From NCBI GenBank assembly GCA_028583415.1, contig CM053266.1, positions 43,519,758 through 43,583,757 on the forward strand: 64,000 nt of DNA, given 5' to 3'. The stretch comes from Protea cynaroides. Lineage: Eukaryota > Streptophyta > Magnoliopsida > Proteales > Proteaceae. The position numbers and the translations under genes are program-made. Position 1 is the first letter of the stretch; each line of letters opens with the position of its first letter. Of this stretch, positions 23,040-35,345 are shown in pieces. The notes beneath the pieces are model-generated. The model was not told the origin of the DNA. It ran no database searches and saw only the letters and a list, made by a program, of their open reading frames with translations.

Positions 23040-26000
23040 CTAGCCCACAACTTAATCCCATTCTGATTCTAGAATTTTGCTTTTGAAACTGCAATATTCT
23101 TTTATTAATCGCACACCAAATCATGTGTTAAATCAAAATAATCCATATTCCAAACTGCTTAGTCGTACACCTGACTACACATTTCTTAAGCTTTCGGCTG
23201 TGCCGCCTTTCCTTTACTTTGACAGTACAATACTCATAAATTTGCATTTCGCTCCATACCTTGTGTGTTTCGATGTAATCCAAGTCACCTTGGATACCCC
23301 CCCCCCAAAAAAAATAAAAATAGAATCCACCTCATGGTTTTCAGTTAATACCCATCAACTTGCGTCTCTAGGGAACCAAGGTGCAACATCTCCAATGTAT
23401 GATGACGCCTATCACCTCACCACCCCTCATTGCAAACCCAATTTTAAATGAGCCAATCACAAGTGATTATGTAAATCCCATTATTACTAATCTTCATGCC
23501 ACAAAGTCTGATTTGGCTCAAACAGTCCATCCATGCCTCCACCAGTGGTAGCAGCTACGGTGCCTCAAAGAACTCATCACATGCACTTAAGAGTTCACAG
23601 CAAGCCCTCTTCCAAATATCATCTGCCATCGGCTCATTTGACAGAATACAATAATGAAGTCAAACCAACATCATTTACTAATGCAATAAACACCAATGTT
23701 GGCATGAGGCTATGGTTGCTGAGTACGACGCCCTTTTGAAAAATGGCACATGGACTCTAGTTCCTCTAAAACCTCAACAGAATATTGTGGGATGTAAATG
23801 GATTTTTTGAGTCAAGCGTAAGGCAAATGGCATTCTTAACAGATACAAGGCACGTCTCGTTACCAAAGGTTTTCACCAATATGAAGGCATAGACTACACT
23901 GAGACCTTCAGCCTGGTAGTTTAACCTACTACAATCCGAATTGTTTTATCAATTGCCATTATAAACCAATAGAACATTCATCAACTTGATGTTAGCAATA
24001 CCTTTTTACATAGTATATTGGATGAGGTGGTGCATATGGCTCAACCATTGGGTTCACTGAGCCAAACAAATTGGACTATGTCTGCCGACTCCACAAATCA
24101 TTGTATGGACTCAAACAGGCACCACGGGCCTGATTCAAAAGATTGAGTAACTTTTTTACCACATTGGGTTTTAAAGGTTCAAAAGCAGACACATCCCTGT
24201 TCATTTATCAGAGAGGTTGCCAACAAACACCTTTGTATATTGGTGTATGTAGATGATATTATTCTCACAGGTTCTGACTATCTATGCTCAGCCCCCTCTT
24301 ACAGTCACTCAACGCTAAATTTGCAATTCGTGACTTAGGGAAATTGCATTATCTTTTGGGTGTGGAAGTACTTCACGATAACAATGGTTTACTATTATCC
24401 CAACAAAAATATACTAGGGATCTCCTTCTAAATAGTGGAATGGACGGCTCTAAACCCATTCACATACCCATGGGCTCTACCTCATGGTTATCATAGAGTT
24501 GCAGATCTCGCATGGATGACCCCACTACTTATCGCAGCATAGTTAGGGCACTATAATATGCCACCATGACTCGCTCAGACACTTCGTTTGCAGTTAACAA
24601 TATGTTAATTCTTGTAGAATCCAACTGATGATAATCTTAAGATATCTGAAGTCAACAATTACCTATATATCTCCCAATTCAACACATCAAATACAGGTAT
24701 ATAGTGATGCAAATTGGGCGGGGCGCATCAATGATCGTAGGTCAACAACTAGATATGCAATCTACCTAGGCAAAAACCTCATTCATGGTCTACCAAGAGG
24801 CAAACAAGCATAGCTAGATCTTCCACGGAATCTGAATATTGTGCTTTGGCCAAGGCAACAGCTGAGATCGTGTGGCTACGGTCCTTACTACAAGAACTTG
24901 GAAGACTAATTCAGAAGGCAATCACACTATGGTGTGATAATTTAGGAACGACATGTAAGACCCGCACGCCACGAACCCGGTCTAACCTTATATTCTCGTG
25001 TCGTGATCGGTATTCCCATCATAATCGGCTCAAGTGAACCAATTGTATGAAGAAACCACAAGATAAGGTAAGTAACGAGTCAAATTTAGTTGGTGTAGTT
25101 GAACGTTTAAGATCGTGTGGAAGCAACCATTCAAAAACTAAAAATCAGAAAATTTTGGTCGTGTGGTAGCAGTTTTGAGGGGTGTGGTCGATACATATGG
25201 TCGATACATGTGACCACACATGAGACCACACAACGTGTGGTTGCATATTTTGGACGTGTGGTCGATAGATTCTGTGACCCCACATGCGACCACACGATGC
25301 TGAACAGACTTCGTGTTTAGAAAACTTTTCTAATTTGAGGGGGACTCTTTCCTAATTAAAGTGGGACTCTATATGAAGATTTTTCTCTATATAAGGGACG
25401 TTTCTTAGCCTCTCTCATTCTTTTAGAACTCAAATTGAAACCCTAAACCTAAGAGAGAAAGAGAAAGGAAGAGAAGGGGAAGAAGGACATTTGGAGAAGA
25501 AGCTTGGAGAAGAAGATTTTAAAGAGAAAAGTTCTATCTCCCTACAGCAAGCTTAACGTATGGACTTGACTCTGTAAGCTAGATCAGATAGGATAGGTTC
25601 CTTTTATCAAGTTGATGTGTTGAATCTAATGCAACGATTCGGTTATGGAATTTCTAAGAAAAACCATGAGAAAATATATTAGGGATAATGGTTAATGAGA
25701 AACTGTAAATAATGGCCATAGAATAATCATAGGATGAACCCAAGTGATGAGTCGAGGAATCGACTCAAGAAGAATTCGGATTGAAGATGAAAAAGTGATC
25801 AAACATCATGTGGTCGTAGCCTATGGTCGACCAGAGGGTCGACCACAGCTATTCGGAAAGTTTTCAGGAAAGGTGTGGTCGCATAAAATGCGACCACAGG
25901 GTTCGACCACACATTGTGTGGTCTCATATATTGCGACCACAAGATCGAACACACGTGCGATCACACATTAACAACAAGTATATTTTGAGACCAAACAAGG

Positions 26001-27570
26001 TTTTTGACCACTGTAACTCGGTAAACTTGAACCCTAACTTAAATACATTAATTGTTTAGGTTCTTAATAGATTCAAAGTGATTTCCAAAGTTTGGGAGAG
26101 GAACAAACATCGATCAAAGATGAGGGAACAAGACCTAAATTAATTGGCTAATAATAAACTGTTTTACTTATTAAGTCCAATGTCATGAATGATTCTATGC
26201 TTGTATGCTTGTAATGTGTATTTCACATGTCATCTAATATTCCTGCTATTACTGCTCATGCATATTTAATTTTGCTTATTTATAACATGATGATGATAAT
26301 GATGCTAGGAATAGGCATGTGAATGTATGTGTGTGATTAGTGTGCTTGATGCTAGTGGAGTATCAGGGGGAGGACGTGACATTGTGGTTCATCCTGGTCA
26401 CCAGACTCTAGCTCTATCTCTACTCAAGTCTTGTCCACTGACATCGTTGTATCGCCATTACCTTAGCAGAATTATTACGTCTTAAGGCATCAGGGGAGGT
26501 AGTCTCGGACCGTGTAGTCTCTAACTCTATCGGGATCTATCTCTATGGACGTATTGAAGGATACTGGGGTGAGGCCTTGGATACACTGTTTGACATTAGA
26601 ATTGGTTAGTTACGAGCCCAGTTTGTAAGCCCTCATCAATAGGAGCTTACGTATTGGCATGGGTAGGGCATCAGGGGAAGTGTTATGCGGTATTTAATCC
26701 AGGCATTTTAGCTCTATCTCTATTCCATGATGGGTGCATGTGGGACGACAATGGTGTTTGATCCATTGGACGACTTTACACACTCGTGTATAGAGGTGCG
26801 GCGGCCACCAATCCTTTCTATAGCACATTGCAAACTCATAAACTAGACCAAATATATGAATTGAATGCATGCATATGTTTGTTGCATTGTTTTGTTTTCT
26901 CACTGAGTTCAAGTTGGAGAGCTGACCCTCGCACGCGTAATTCTTTTTAGTTTCTGATATTGTAGATATTACGGTTGAAGATTATGTCGACACGCCAACA
27001 TATGAACAGGTGTCGGCTATGGATGAGCAAGCTGTGGAGGACTATTATGATTTGTTAAGCAAACGTTTCAACTATGGATACGATACACTTAGTGTTTAAT
27101 TTTCGTATTTGGATATTTGTAATATGTATTAAATTATGTTTTGATTATTTGGAGATAACTGGAATATTAATTATTTATCATGATTAGACTTTAGTTCATT
27201 ATTAATAAGACTTTCGGTATTTACTTTATTATCTCTGATTAATATGGAATGTGTTTTGGTTTAACATGGTTGGCATAGCCTATACGAGATCCTGGTTGAA
27301 CCGTTGATTTATTGACGATTCATTATACCATTCTGGTTAGTCCAGAATTGGGGTGTGACACCACATACCTCACAGCAAATTTGATCTTTCATGCTCGAAC
27401 CAAGCACATAGAGGTCGACTTCCACTTCGTTAAATCCCTAGTTGCCAAATGACATCTTGATGTGTAGTTCATTTCTACAAAGGATCAGGTTGCAGACATA
27501 CTAACCAAATTATTATCCAGAATTCGGTTTGAGTTTTTGTGGGACAAGTTGATGCTCCAACAAGAATCAT
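23040..27570 (+). pseudogene. Copia pol remnant: integrase tail, reverse transcriptase, RNase H
   Basis: The end of integrase is visible near 23075-23320 (NRTPNHVL, TPDYTFLK), then the RT palm (CKWIF, YKARLVTKGF) and the catalytic LYVDDIILTGS motif at about 24238. RNase H follows (SDANWAG, DDRRST-like, ALAKATAEIVWL). Solo LTR 2 splits LWCDNLGT at 24953, and the final part (IFHARTKHIEVDFHF, DQVADILTK) follows at 27366. Many stops and frameshifts occur, so no product is made. The stretch between gag and integrase tail has been deleted. Confidence 0.85.
24954..27360 (+). mobile_element. Solo LTR 2, same family as LTR 1
   Basis: Starts TGTAAGACCC and ends GGGGTGTGACA, with intact TG/CA ends. It is flanked by CGACA (24949-24953) and CCACA (27361-27365), a 5-bp TSD with one change. 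Long blocks are shared with LTR 1, for example GTCCACTGACATCG, CATCAGGGGAGG and GACCGTGTAGTCTCT. A TATA box lies at about 25388. The CGACCA/TGGTCG motif clusters sit in the same relative places as the CGACCC clusters of LTR 1. Confidence 0.88.
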
Positions 27571-30133
27571 GTCACACCCCAAATTTATGATATATAAAAT
27601 TTCAGAGCTAACTGAACCAACATACATTTTATGTTCGGTCCAACCCAGAATCACATAAGCGGTGTCATGCTCGTCTCAACCATATCACGACCAATGTCAT
27701 AAATTATTAATCAGAGTTATATAAATAGCGGAATAAACTAAATTAACTGAGCTTTCTATTGATACTTAAATAAAATGAATAACATTGTATCAAGCTTATT
27801 CTGGTTCATCCAATTCATAATCAATAAATAAAAACCATTCATAATCCAGCCCTATAACATTGGACTATAAAATAGTACTCATAAAAGTAAAATTAAACTG
27901 AAATAAATAATAAATCAACTAAAAGAAACTTCATCAGCAATTTCCAGCAATAGACACAACATCTCTTGCTTCTTCTACTTGAACACGCATGCGTCACACT
28001 CATAGTCAACATCATGTCCGTCTCTCTCCAGAGCTTGAACATCCATATATGCCATAGAAGTAACAGTCAGAGCATTTATATAATCAGTTGCAGTGTTACC
28101 TACAACATCAACTAAAATGTTTGTGTACACAAAGGTGAGCTCTCTAACTTAAGCTCATGAGAAAACATACAGGCAAATGGCAATATGCACGATCAGGTTA
28201 TTAATTCTAGTTCACATTACTAATCTGGTATAATGTATGCTATAGCTATGGGAAGGCCTGACCACACTCACCAAAGCGGGTCATAACCTCCATGCATAGG
28301 AGAGAATGGGTGCTCACCAGCCTACATCAATAGCCCGGATGTTCCCACACATCATCCCAAGACAAACAGTACTAAGGCAAAGGTTTGGCCAATGACACTC
28401 CAACAAACATTTCCAACACCTCCTCCTCTTCTCCCATCCGTACCAACACCTAACCCCTTATTGGTCAAGGTCACATACATGGGTTGTTACACTAATCATC
28501 ATTCTACATGTCATCCCTTGTAGTTTTCCCACACATACCCAACAAGAATCCCAGTCCATCCATTTTGCCCTCCCCTTAAGATGTTGTCATCCCACTAGGG
28601 GTGTAAGAACATTACAAGCCAAACAATCAAGTGAATCAGATCCTACGGTCCTTGACTGTGTCACCATTGCTCACGATGCATATTCACATACATTCGCAAC
28701 ATTCATAACATTCATAAATAAAGATGCAAATGCATGCAAGAACAATAAAGAGGATGATATATTATCATAATCAAACGAATGCATTCACAAGCATACTTAA
28801 GTCGAAATCATTCCACACATAGGACAGGGGTATTGTTCCCTTGCCTGAGATTTGAAAATAATTGTTATTCCCAGTCAAAGGATCACTCTTGGTTATGTAC
28901 GAGTCACCTATTGTATGGAAATTTCATTAGTCACTTTGCTTAACAATTTCAGCCTAATTCTGGGTCTTCAGGGCTAACCGGTTGTGACTGTCCGACTTCG
29001 ATGGGTCGGGACCGGTTATAGGAGCTCGTTGCTCTCAGGAACCATTCTGTTCCCAACCGGGCCCGAGTCCTGTCACAGTTATTGCAACCGGATGTCGAGG
29101 CCAGACACTTTTCATAAACTTCCCGAATGCATCCGGTCGGGTATCTGGTTGGGTATTTCGCGACCGGTAAGTCGCGATCGGACCTCCTCCGAAGAGTTGG
29201 TCTGTAGCTTTCTTCACTTGGGATTCCAACCAAGGATTTCTTAGGGTGGAACTCCATTGTGGAGCCCATGGCCTGACATCCATACGGGATTATCAATCCT
29301 ATTTTATGCCTTGTGAAGTTATTGATCCATTAATCATCTAGATTAGGGTTTCTTATTCGAACTAGGTAAGCTACTCTAATTGAAACCCACGGAGCTTCTT
29401 CGATACTTAACCATCAATGGATAGTGGCTTCATTAATGGTTAATGTTCCATGATCTCTTCCATCTTTCCTAGTTTATTATTCATTACAAAGTAAGGTAGA
29501 GTTTACTTTAGTGGTTTCGAGTTGCTGTTCAATGATGTCGAAACCTGATAGTGATTCCCAAGGTAAATCTTCCTTCTAGCCTCCTTCCTCCTTCAACTCT
29601 CTCCCCTCTCTAAGAATTCCTCAGAACTCTAGGGTTTGGAATGATACTCTGAGAGAGAGTGTGTGTTTTGGAGAAGGTTTTATGATTTAGGAGTCTCTTG
29701 GGGTAGAACTCCTTAGAGAGTTGAAGATTGTAAGGGACTGCCAATTGGCATCTTGAGGAGTCCCTTAGGTTCTCCACTTCCTCAACCAATTCTAGATCAG
29801 TTAGGAGTGAAGTGGGACCCATTGGGATCGTCCCTAGGTTCAGGGAATATTCCCAAACTACTTTGAAACAGAGTTTGAATTTTGACATTCACAGGTAGAT
29901 TGTTCAGGCCTAACCGGCTGTAACCATCCGGCTCCGACTGATTGAGGCCTTTGTCGAGACGATGACTGGTTTTATAAACACTTAGTCTATAAATTTTAAA
30001 ATGTTATCAATTGGGTCCTACCTGGTTTGAGTAGGTCCTCAAGTTGACATGGGGTAGGGTTCGTCGTCGGTGGAAAACTCTAGCACGATAAAAAAATCCA
30101 AGTTAGGCCAGGTTTTTTAGGTGCGGGTTTTAC
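27571..30133 (-). mobile_element. Solo LTR 3, reverse orientation, related family
   Basis: On the plus strand it runs from TGTCACACCCC to GGGTTTTACA, so on the minus strand it starts TGTAAAACCC and ends GGGGTGTGACA like the other two. The TSD is not clear (AATCA left, GACCC right). It carries GACCGG/CCGGTC-type motif clusters at about 28970-29190 and 29905-29945. It lies between the Copia pol end and the polypurine tract. Confidence 0.75.
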
Positions 30134-30139
30134 AGACCC

Positions 30140-30150
30140 ACTTGAGGGAC
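30140..30150 (+). other. Polypurine tract of the Copia element
   Basis: TTGAGGGAC directly precedes TGTTAAGGATAAG of the 3' LTR, the position expected for the plus-strand primer of reverse transcription. Confidence 0.6.
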
Positions 30151-30479
30151 TGTTAAGGATAAGATCACCATGGTTTAAATTTGAATATTTAAAATAATTC
30201 AAACATTGTATGCCCACTCAGCACATTTAAATCTTCCTATTATCTCTCCCTTGAGTTAGGAAATTGTTAAGCATAGGATAATCATCGTTTGAATTTGAAT
30301 ATTCAAAATTTTTCAAACGTGATTTTCTTATCCCTTAAATCTCTCTCCCTAAGGATTCAAAGAATCCCTCTTGTAATCAAATTTTCAAATATAAATATAC
30401 ATCAAGAATCGTCCACCAAGAGATAACTAGATAAGGTAAAACGATCAAAAAACAAATTCTGCGTTAAGTTATTTTTACA
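30151..30479 (+). repeat. 3' LTR of the Copia element
   Basis: 329 bp from TGTTAAGG to TTTTTACA, colinear with the truncated 5' LTR. The outside base pairs (AGCCA) have no partner because the left end is missing. Confidence 0.9.
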
Positions 30480-31150
30480 AGCCAGATACATGAAAATTTA
30501 GGAACTATAAAGTACTGTATTTCCAGACATGCTTCTCTCACTTACTCTAAGATTTTCGCTTCTCTCTCAAAAAAAAAAAGAAGAGAGAGAAAGTAGTTAT
30601 CCATGTGACAAAGGAATGTGATGTCTCTAAGAAAAAAAAATGAGCCATCAATTTTTACATTTTTTTTTTTAATCTAAACTATTAGTGTTTTAAGAGAATG
30701 CATAGTAGAAATGCATTGAAATACATGGAAAGCATACCAATGCAAAGTGGTATTTAATTGAATTGGACTTCAGAATTTGTTATGTAATCAAGGCCATGTT
30801 TTCTCTATCCGATTGTCAGAATGGAAACATCATATGCCCACATAACAAAATAAATGACTTGTGATATTCGAAAAAATAAACTTGTGACAGTAATGATTTG
30901 CCATTTGTTTTTATCAATCAGTTTGATAAAGGAATCCCAATTGAACATTTAGAAGATACTCTAAGGTAATTAGATAACCATGCCAACACCGGAAGGAGTT
31001 GGTGAGGAGCCTCATAGTGAGGTCTTCAGATCGGATCTTACCTTCGTGAGGAGAGGGGGTTAAAATATAATAAAGATATTCTTAGATATATCTGTTACAT
31101 TACAAACCATAAGTGACTTGATAAAGTCTGAAACCTCAAGTAAGATAGCC
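30480..31150. other. Non-coding stretch
   Basis: AT-rich flank with an A/GA-rich run near 30570-30590. No gene or bounded element was recognised. Confidence 0.5.
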
Positions 31151-31179
31151 ATCACTTCCACTGCAAGCAACTGTACCAT

Positions 31180-31330
31180 ATTGCTTGATTAACATGGTTG
31201 TCTAAAGCTTTAGCATCCTGTTGGACTTCTAGCTTTTCAATTTGAAGTTGTTGTGCATGCTGGAGGCCATCCCTCAGTGCAATTGATTCACTTGCTAAAG
31301 CAGAAATAGCACCTGTTGTGGCAGCCAAGA
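31180..31330 (-). pseudogene. LINE-type RNase H fragment
   Basis: The minus strand encodes SESIALRDGLQHAQ and LEVQQDAKAL, the alpha-helix and beta-strand region of the RVT_3 RNase H domain that ends many plant L1 LINE and retrocopy ORFs. Sequence on both sides does not continue the domain, so it is a short fossil. Confidence 0.6.
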
Positions 31331-31399
31331 TCTGATAAGTAGTTAGTATGATATAAGTGCAGCATCCTCCATCAAATAGGTCATAAGTTCTAAACATTA

Positions 31400-33340
31400 C
31401 GCCAAAATTCCATTTTGGGGAGTATGATCAATTCATTCTGTGCATAATCTTTTCCAACAAGAGTAGGAGATTGAGTTTCCAGGTAGACAAATCTCTAAAC
31501 ATAGTATTGCACCAAATGAAAGAATGGAGGACTTTCCTTTTTGGAAAGAGACTTCTGAAGTAAACCATTTTGGAAAAGTTCAGTCATTGGAAAGTGGAAG
31601 AGGTACTGAATCCAAATGCAAAAAAAAATGATGCCAGCAAGCAGTATCGTGCTACTTCACATCTTAAAAAGAAGTGATCTCTGTCCTGTTTTTCCTTGTG
31701 AAAAAAGAACAGTAGTTGAAACCAGAATCACCATGCAAAAGTTCCTAAGTAAAGGTCCTTATGTGGGGCAAGACAAGCAGCTCCTATAAGAGTTCACACA
31801 TAAATGTATAATTTTTATTGGGATTACTGTGAGTCTTAATGCTATTTTTGGAACAGGAAAGCAATATTGCATAGACATCCTTCCTTTCTTAACCCCCTCC
31901 CCCACTCATACTCCAGGTGAAGGCGGGATTCAATCCCAAGACCTAGCTTCAACCATCCAAGGTTCTAAACCAACTGTGCTGCTGGCAGCTTTGCCTTGAT
32001 GCTACTTAAAAAAGGGAGGCTCCCGCCACTGTGGGGTCAGGGGAGGTGCAAATGTACCCATTTCTAGTCTCGGTGCTACTTAAGACTAGCTAAAAAAGGA
32101 GTCTATGAGGCTCAACATTGATGTCGGCATAATGCAATTTGAAGTGCAATTATGTTTATCTCTTCTTTTGTTCTGCAGTACAGTGTATATTCATCTTTTT
32201 CATTTGTTTCGTACAAATCAATTATTCAAATAGAAAAATGCAGAGTGATGCACAAGCTTTTGATAATGTTATGCATTCCAAGGTCCGAAGTAGTACATTT
32301 TCGAAAGAAGCAAAACTTGCCTGAAAGTACTGACTGAACATTTTTTTTGGGGTGGGGGTCATGATTCATATGCGGACTATATTTTTTGGTCACAAAAAAC
32401 TGTTGAATTTGAGATTGGTGTTGTCTGAGTATACAATTTAGCCTTCATAGCTTACACTTTGAGAGCTTTGAGTAACAGGGATGGAATGATGGATTGGATG
32501 CTTTGTTGTTTGATCATTGAAGGTGTAGTGACATAGCAGTTTTTCCTTTTCAGTGGTTTGTTTAAAATGATCATATGTGGTATTTACAGATGTAAATCTG
32601 TGGAGTTGTAGATGTTAAGTACATAGATTTATAGTGCCATGCTTGCATGGAATCATGGAAATGTGTGGCATTGTGTAATTGTAGATTTATTTTCATAGGT
32701 CTGATTGTAAATGTGTTGTAATTATGTTTTAAATCACGGGCTGATTTGGTTGACCTGGACACACAGAAGTGGGTTTCAGAACATTGGAAATAATTAAACA
32801 AGCAGAGCCTTCAGGCTCTCAGAAATCAGAACAACTCTAATAGATATTACATAGTATGCTTGCTTACCATGTTCTCTGTAAGTCTAAAAAACAAGAACCC
32901 ACCAGCATTGAACAGAAGAAATAGAGGCCCTCAACCCGCTCACATAAACGCAGTATCCATCTCCTTACTCCAAAATTTAGAATCCCATTAGATGAATTTA
33001 ACATGATTCAATGGCTTGTGTAACTGCCCAGACCAGCTTCATGGGTCCTGCAGCCCTAGACCTAAGACTCTCCTATTGTTTTATCACTTATGGACTGATC
33101 AAGGACTCTATTTTGTATCCAATGGTAATATTTCTGCAGATAATTAATGGCTGAATCAAGGGTGGTGGTTTTATTGATTAATTAGTTAGGCATGGTGGTT
33201 CATGTGTCATTCCAACTAATGATGACTGAAAAGGAAAAGAGATAGTTGAAATTTAATATAAAGCCCCAAAATTTTAAGCAGTGTCTCATGATCTTATTCC
33301 TGACCAGTACCAGCACTAGCCATCAAGAACATGAGATTAG
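31400..33340. other. Mostly unrecognised repeat debris
   Basis: Holds an Au SINE-like fragment at about 31990-32080 (CTCCCGCCACTGTGGGGTCA in antisense). A preceding 'caagacc...aactgtgctgctg' block is shared with the ECI flank at about 36080-36180. No protein-coding gene was recognised. Confidence 0.4.
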
Positions 33341-33374
33341 AAAGCCAGACATCTCCATCATTCCCTAAAGTCAT

Positions 33375-33535
33375 TGAAAACAGCTCTTACCAAAGCAGAA
33401 GCTTACCCATATCCTCTCTTATTCTAAACATTACAGCCACCCGGATTGAGCAAAGAGGTCTTATCAGAGCAGAAACTTACACATATGCTCTTTGTATTCT
33501 AAACATCACAACAACCAGCATTGAGCAGAATACCA
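33375..33535. repeat. Tandem ~75-bp repeats related to the ECI 3' flank
   Basis: Blocks around 33395 and 33470 share 'gcagaa.cttac.catat.ctct...ttctaaacat.ac' and resemble AGAAGCTTACCTATTTCCTC just downstream of ECI copy A (about 33858). A weaker copy lies near 32860. They look like local duplications of the gene's 3' flank. Confidence 0.5.
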
Positions 33536-33547
33536 ACAGAACTCTCT

Positions 33548-33713
33548 AAAAAGGGCGTCCTAGTGCACAAGGCTCCTGCTACTGCAGGGTCTTGGGAGGG
33601 ACAGAATGACGCAGCCCTACCCCGCAACGCGGGGAGGCTGTTTCTGTGTTTCGAACCCGTGGCCACCCATTTGCAATATGACAACCTTACTGCCACACTA
33701 AGGCTCGCCCTCT
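33548..33713 (-). mobile_element. Au-type SINE, reverse orientation
   Basis: Read on the minus strand it starts GAGGGCGAGCCTTAGTGTGG, has a B box CACGGGTTCGAAACACAG and ends TAGGACGCCCT-like. It is nearly the same length as the SINE at 10.5 kb but clearly older: no convincing TSD remains. Confidence 0.8.
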
Positions 33714-33909
33714 ACAAAAAATACCCTGGTATAAATTCTGAAAGGTGAGGAAGTCTCATAAATCTCATTCCTGATCAGATAGATATAGTATTTCTCTAAC
33801 AAGATTTCTAAAGAGAGAAACATCAGATAAGACAGAACAGCTATTATAGTATTACAGAAGAAGCTTACCTATTTCCTCTATTACTCCAAAAACCAGAACT
33901 CGTCATCAT

Positions 33910-34674
33910 TTACAGTTTAGAACCCAAGGTCCAAACATAAGGATCCCTATGAGCCTCCAGTTCTTCAATCACACCAGCAAAAGCCCCAGCCCTTAAATTG
34001 GCATAACTATCTCTCTTCCAGTTCCTGCTCGCAAGTTTCTCAGCTTCAAGAAGTGCAGCTTCTAATGTCTTCTCAGAATCCTCATAAACACCATCGACAA
34101 ACCCATGATCAAAAGCTTCCAAAGCCTTGAACTTCCTAGCCTTCAACAGAACCTCATTGAGGGTTTTAGGTAGAACAATCTTGCTCTTAATTACAGACAT
34201 CAAGCTCCTAGGCATGTACATTCCATGGTCCAATTCACTCATGTAAAGCACTTCTTTGCCTTCTTTCATGAATCTGTAATCATTGGTCAGTGCCCACATG
34301 AATCCACCGGCAGCACAGTGGCCAGTAATGGCAGCCAGAGTAGGAAAGCCTAGTTTCATCATCAGGCAAAGAAAGCCCTCAAATTTTTCTTGAATTATGG
34401 TTAATCCAGATGAGGAAAGGTTGTTCTTTATCCAATGGAGGTCAAGGCCATTAGAGAAGTACCTCCCTTCGTTGGTGGTGACGAGGGCTCCGGCATCAGG
34501 GTACTGTTCAACGGTCTTGAGAGCAGCGACGATGTCATCAATGGAAGAAGGGTTGAAGCGGTGATCGTCATTGCCGGTGAGTGTAAGGATGTAGACTCGG
34601 CCCTGTTTCTCCAGCCTGCAAAATGGCCACTGTTGCAGAAAAACCTTCTGCTTCTGTTGCTTCTTCTCATCCAT
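33910..34674 (-). CDS. ECI: Peroxisomal enoyl-CoA delta-isomerase (ECI), intact copy A
   Basis: An intronless 254-residue crotonase-fold protein. These enzymes move the double bond of cis/trans-3-enoyl-CoA to trans-2-enoyl-CoA so unsaturated fatty acids can enter beta-oxidation. Relatives in Arabidopsis also act in indole-butyric acid conversion to auxin. The sequence shows the oxyanion-hole region (GRYFSNGLDL), the second backbone loop (ITGHCAAGGFMWAL) and the SELDHGMYMP segment with the usual acidic residue. The last three residues are SKL, a canonical PTS1 peroxisome import signal, followed by TAA. The start is the ATG giving MDEKKQQ. An in-frame upstream ATG would add 16 residues but is not kept in the paralogues. 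It is the only copy of three without a lesion, so it is probably the functional gene. Confidence 0.93.
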   Translation of the reverse strand: MDEKKQQKQKVFLQQWPFCRLEKQGRVYILTLTGNDDHRFNPSSIDDIVAALKTVEQYPDAGALVTTNEGRYFSNGLDLHWIKNNLSSSGLTIIQEKFEGFLCLMMKLGFPTLAAITGHCAAGGFMWALTNDYRFMKEGKEVLYMSELDHGMYMPRSLMSVIKSKIVLPKTLNEVLLKARKFKALEAFDHGFVDGVYEDSEKTLEAALLEAEKLASRNWKRDSYANLRAGAFAGVIEELEAHRDPYVWTLGSKL

Positions 34675-35345
34675 GCCGAGTAGTGGAATGAATTGGATGT
34701 GTTTACAGAGCCCTTGAATCAAATTGTTGGGATTTTCGAGAGATCCCGATAGGGCTTGAGAGATGGTTTCAGACTTCGAAAAATCAGAAACTTTAAGCCT
34801 TGAATTCTAGGACGACAAGGATTAGGTAGAGCTGAAATACGCAGCCACCAATGTGTCTGAAAAAGGCAACAGTCTTCACAAGAATCCTTATGTTTCGGAT
34901 CCTCCCATGGTGGGATTCCAGTCATTCGATTGGCATATTAATGCATCAGTATATGCGTCACGTGAACTTCAGTCGCCTAATTTCAATCGCAAACGTATCG
35001 ACCTCCCCTTGCCCCATCGTGTTGATTCTGATTGTGGGGCTGGGAGCCGACTGCTGGAAGAGGCCTTCCTTAGGGCTGGGAGAGTAGCCGCCTTTTCACT
35101 CTCCTTCAGCCGATTCAGATACCGAATCGTATCTCTTGGAGAGAGAGGTGCCCAATGGCGGGGAAGAAGAGGGCTTTGCTTCTTCCTATGACGTTGTTAC
35201 CTTCTGTGCAAGTGGATGCGAAGACAGAATTGCAGCCAAAGTAGGAGTCAGTTTGAAGATAAGGGCAAAGTCCTCTTCTTCTTCGCCATTGAATTGTGAC
35301 TTTAAACGAAGAAGGTCGTTTTAATATATTAAATCAGTAGATTTA

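Larger units (their letters stand above)
20154..30479 (+). mobile_element. Decayed Ty1/Copia retrotransposon split by three solo LTRs
   Basis: The order is truncated 5' LTR, iMet-type PBS, gag start, solo LTR 1, gag remainder, late integrase, reverse transcriptase and RNase H remnants, solo LTR 2, polyprotein end, solo LTR 3 in reverse, polypurine tract and 3' LTR. Once the three inserts are ignored, the Copia body is only about 3.2 kb. Protease and the integrase core are missing, so it had lost autonomy. The gag opening resembles Ale/Retrofit-type Copia elements, but that assignment is weak. Confidence 0.88.
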
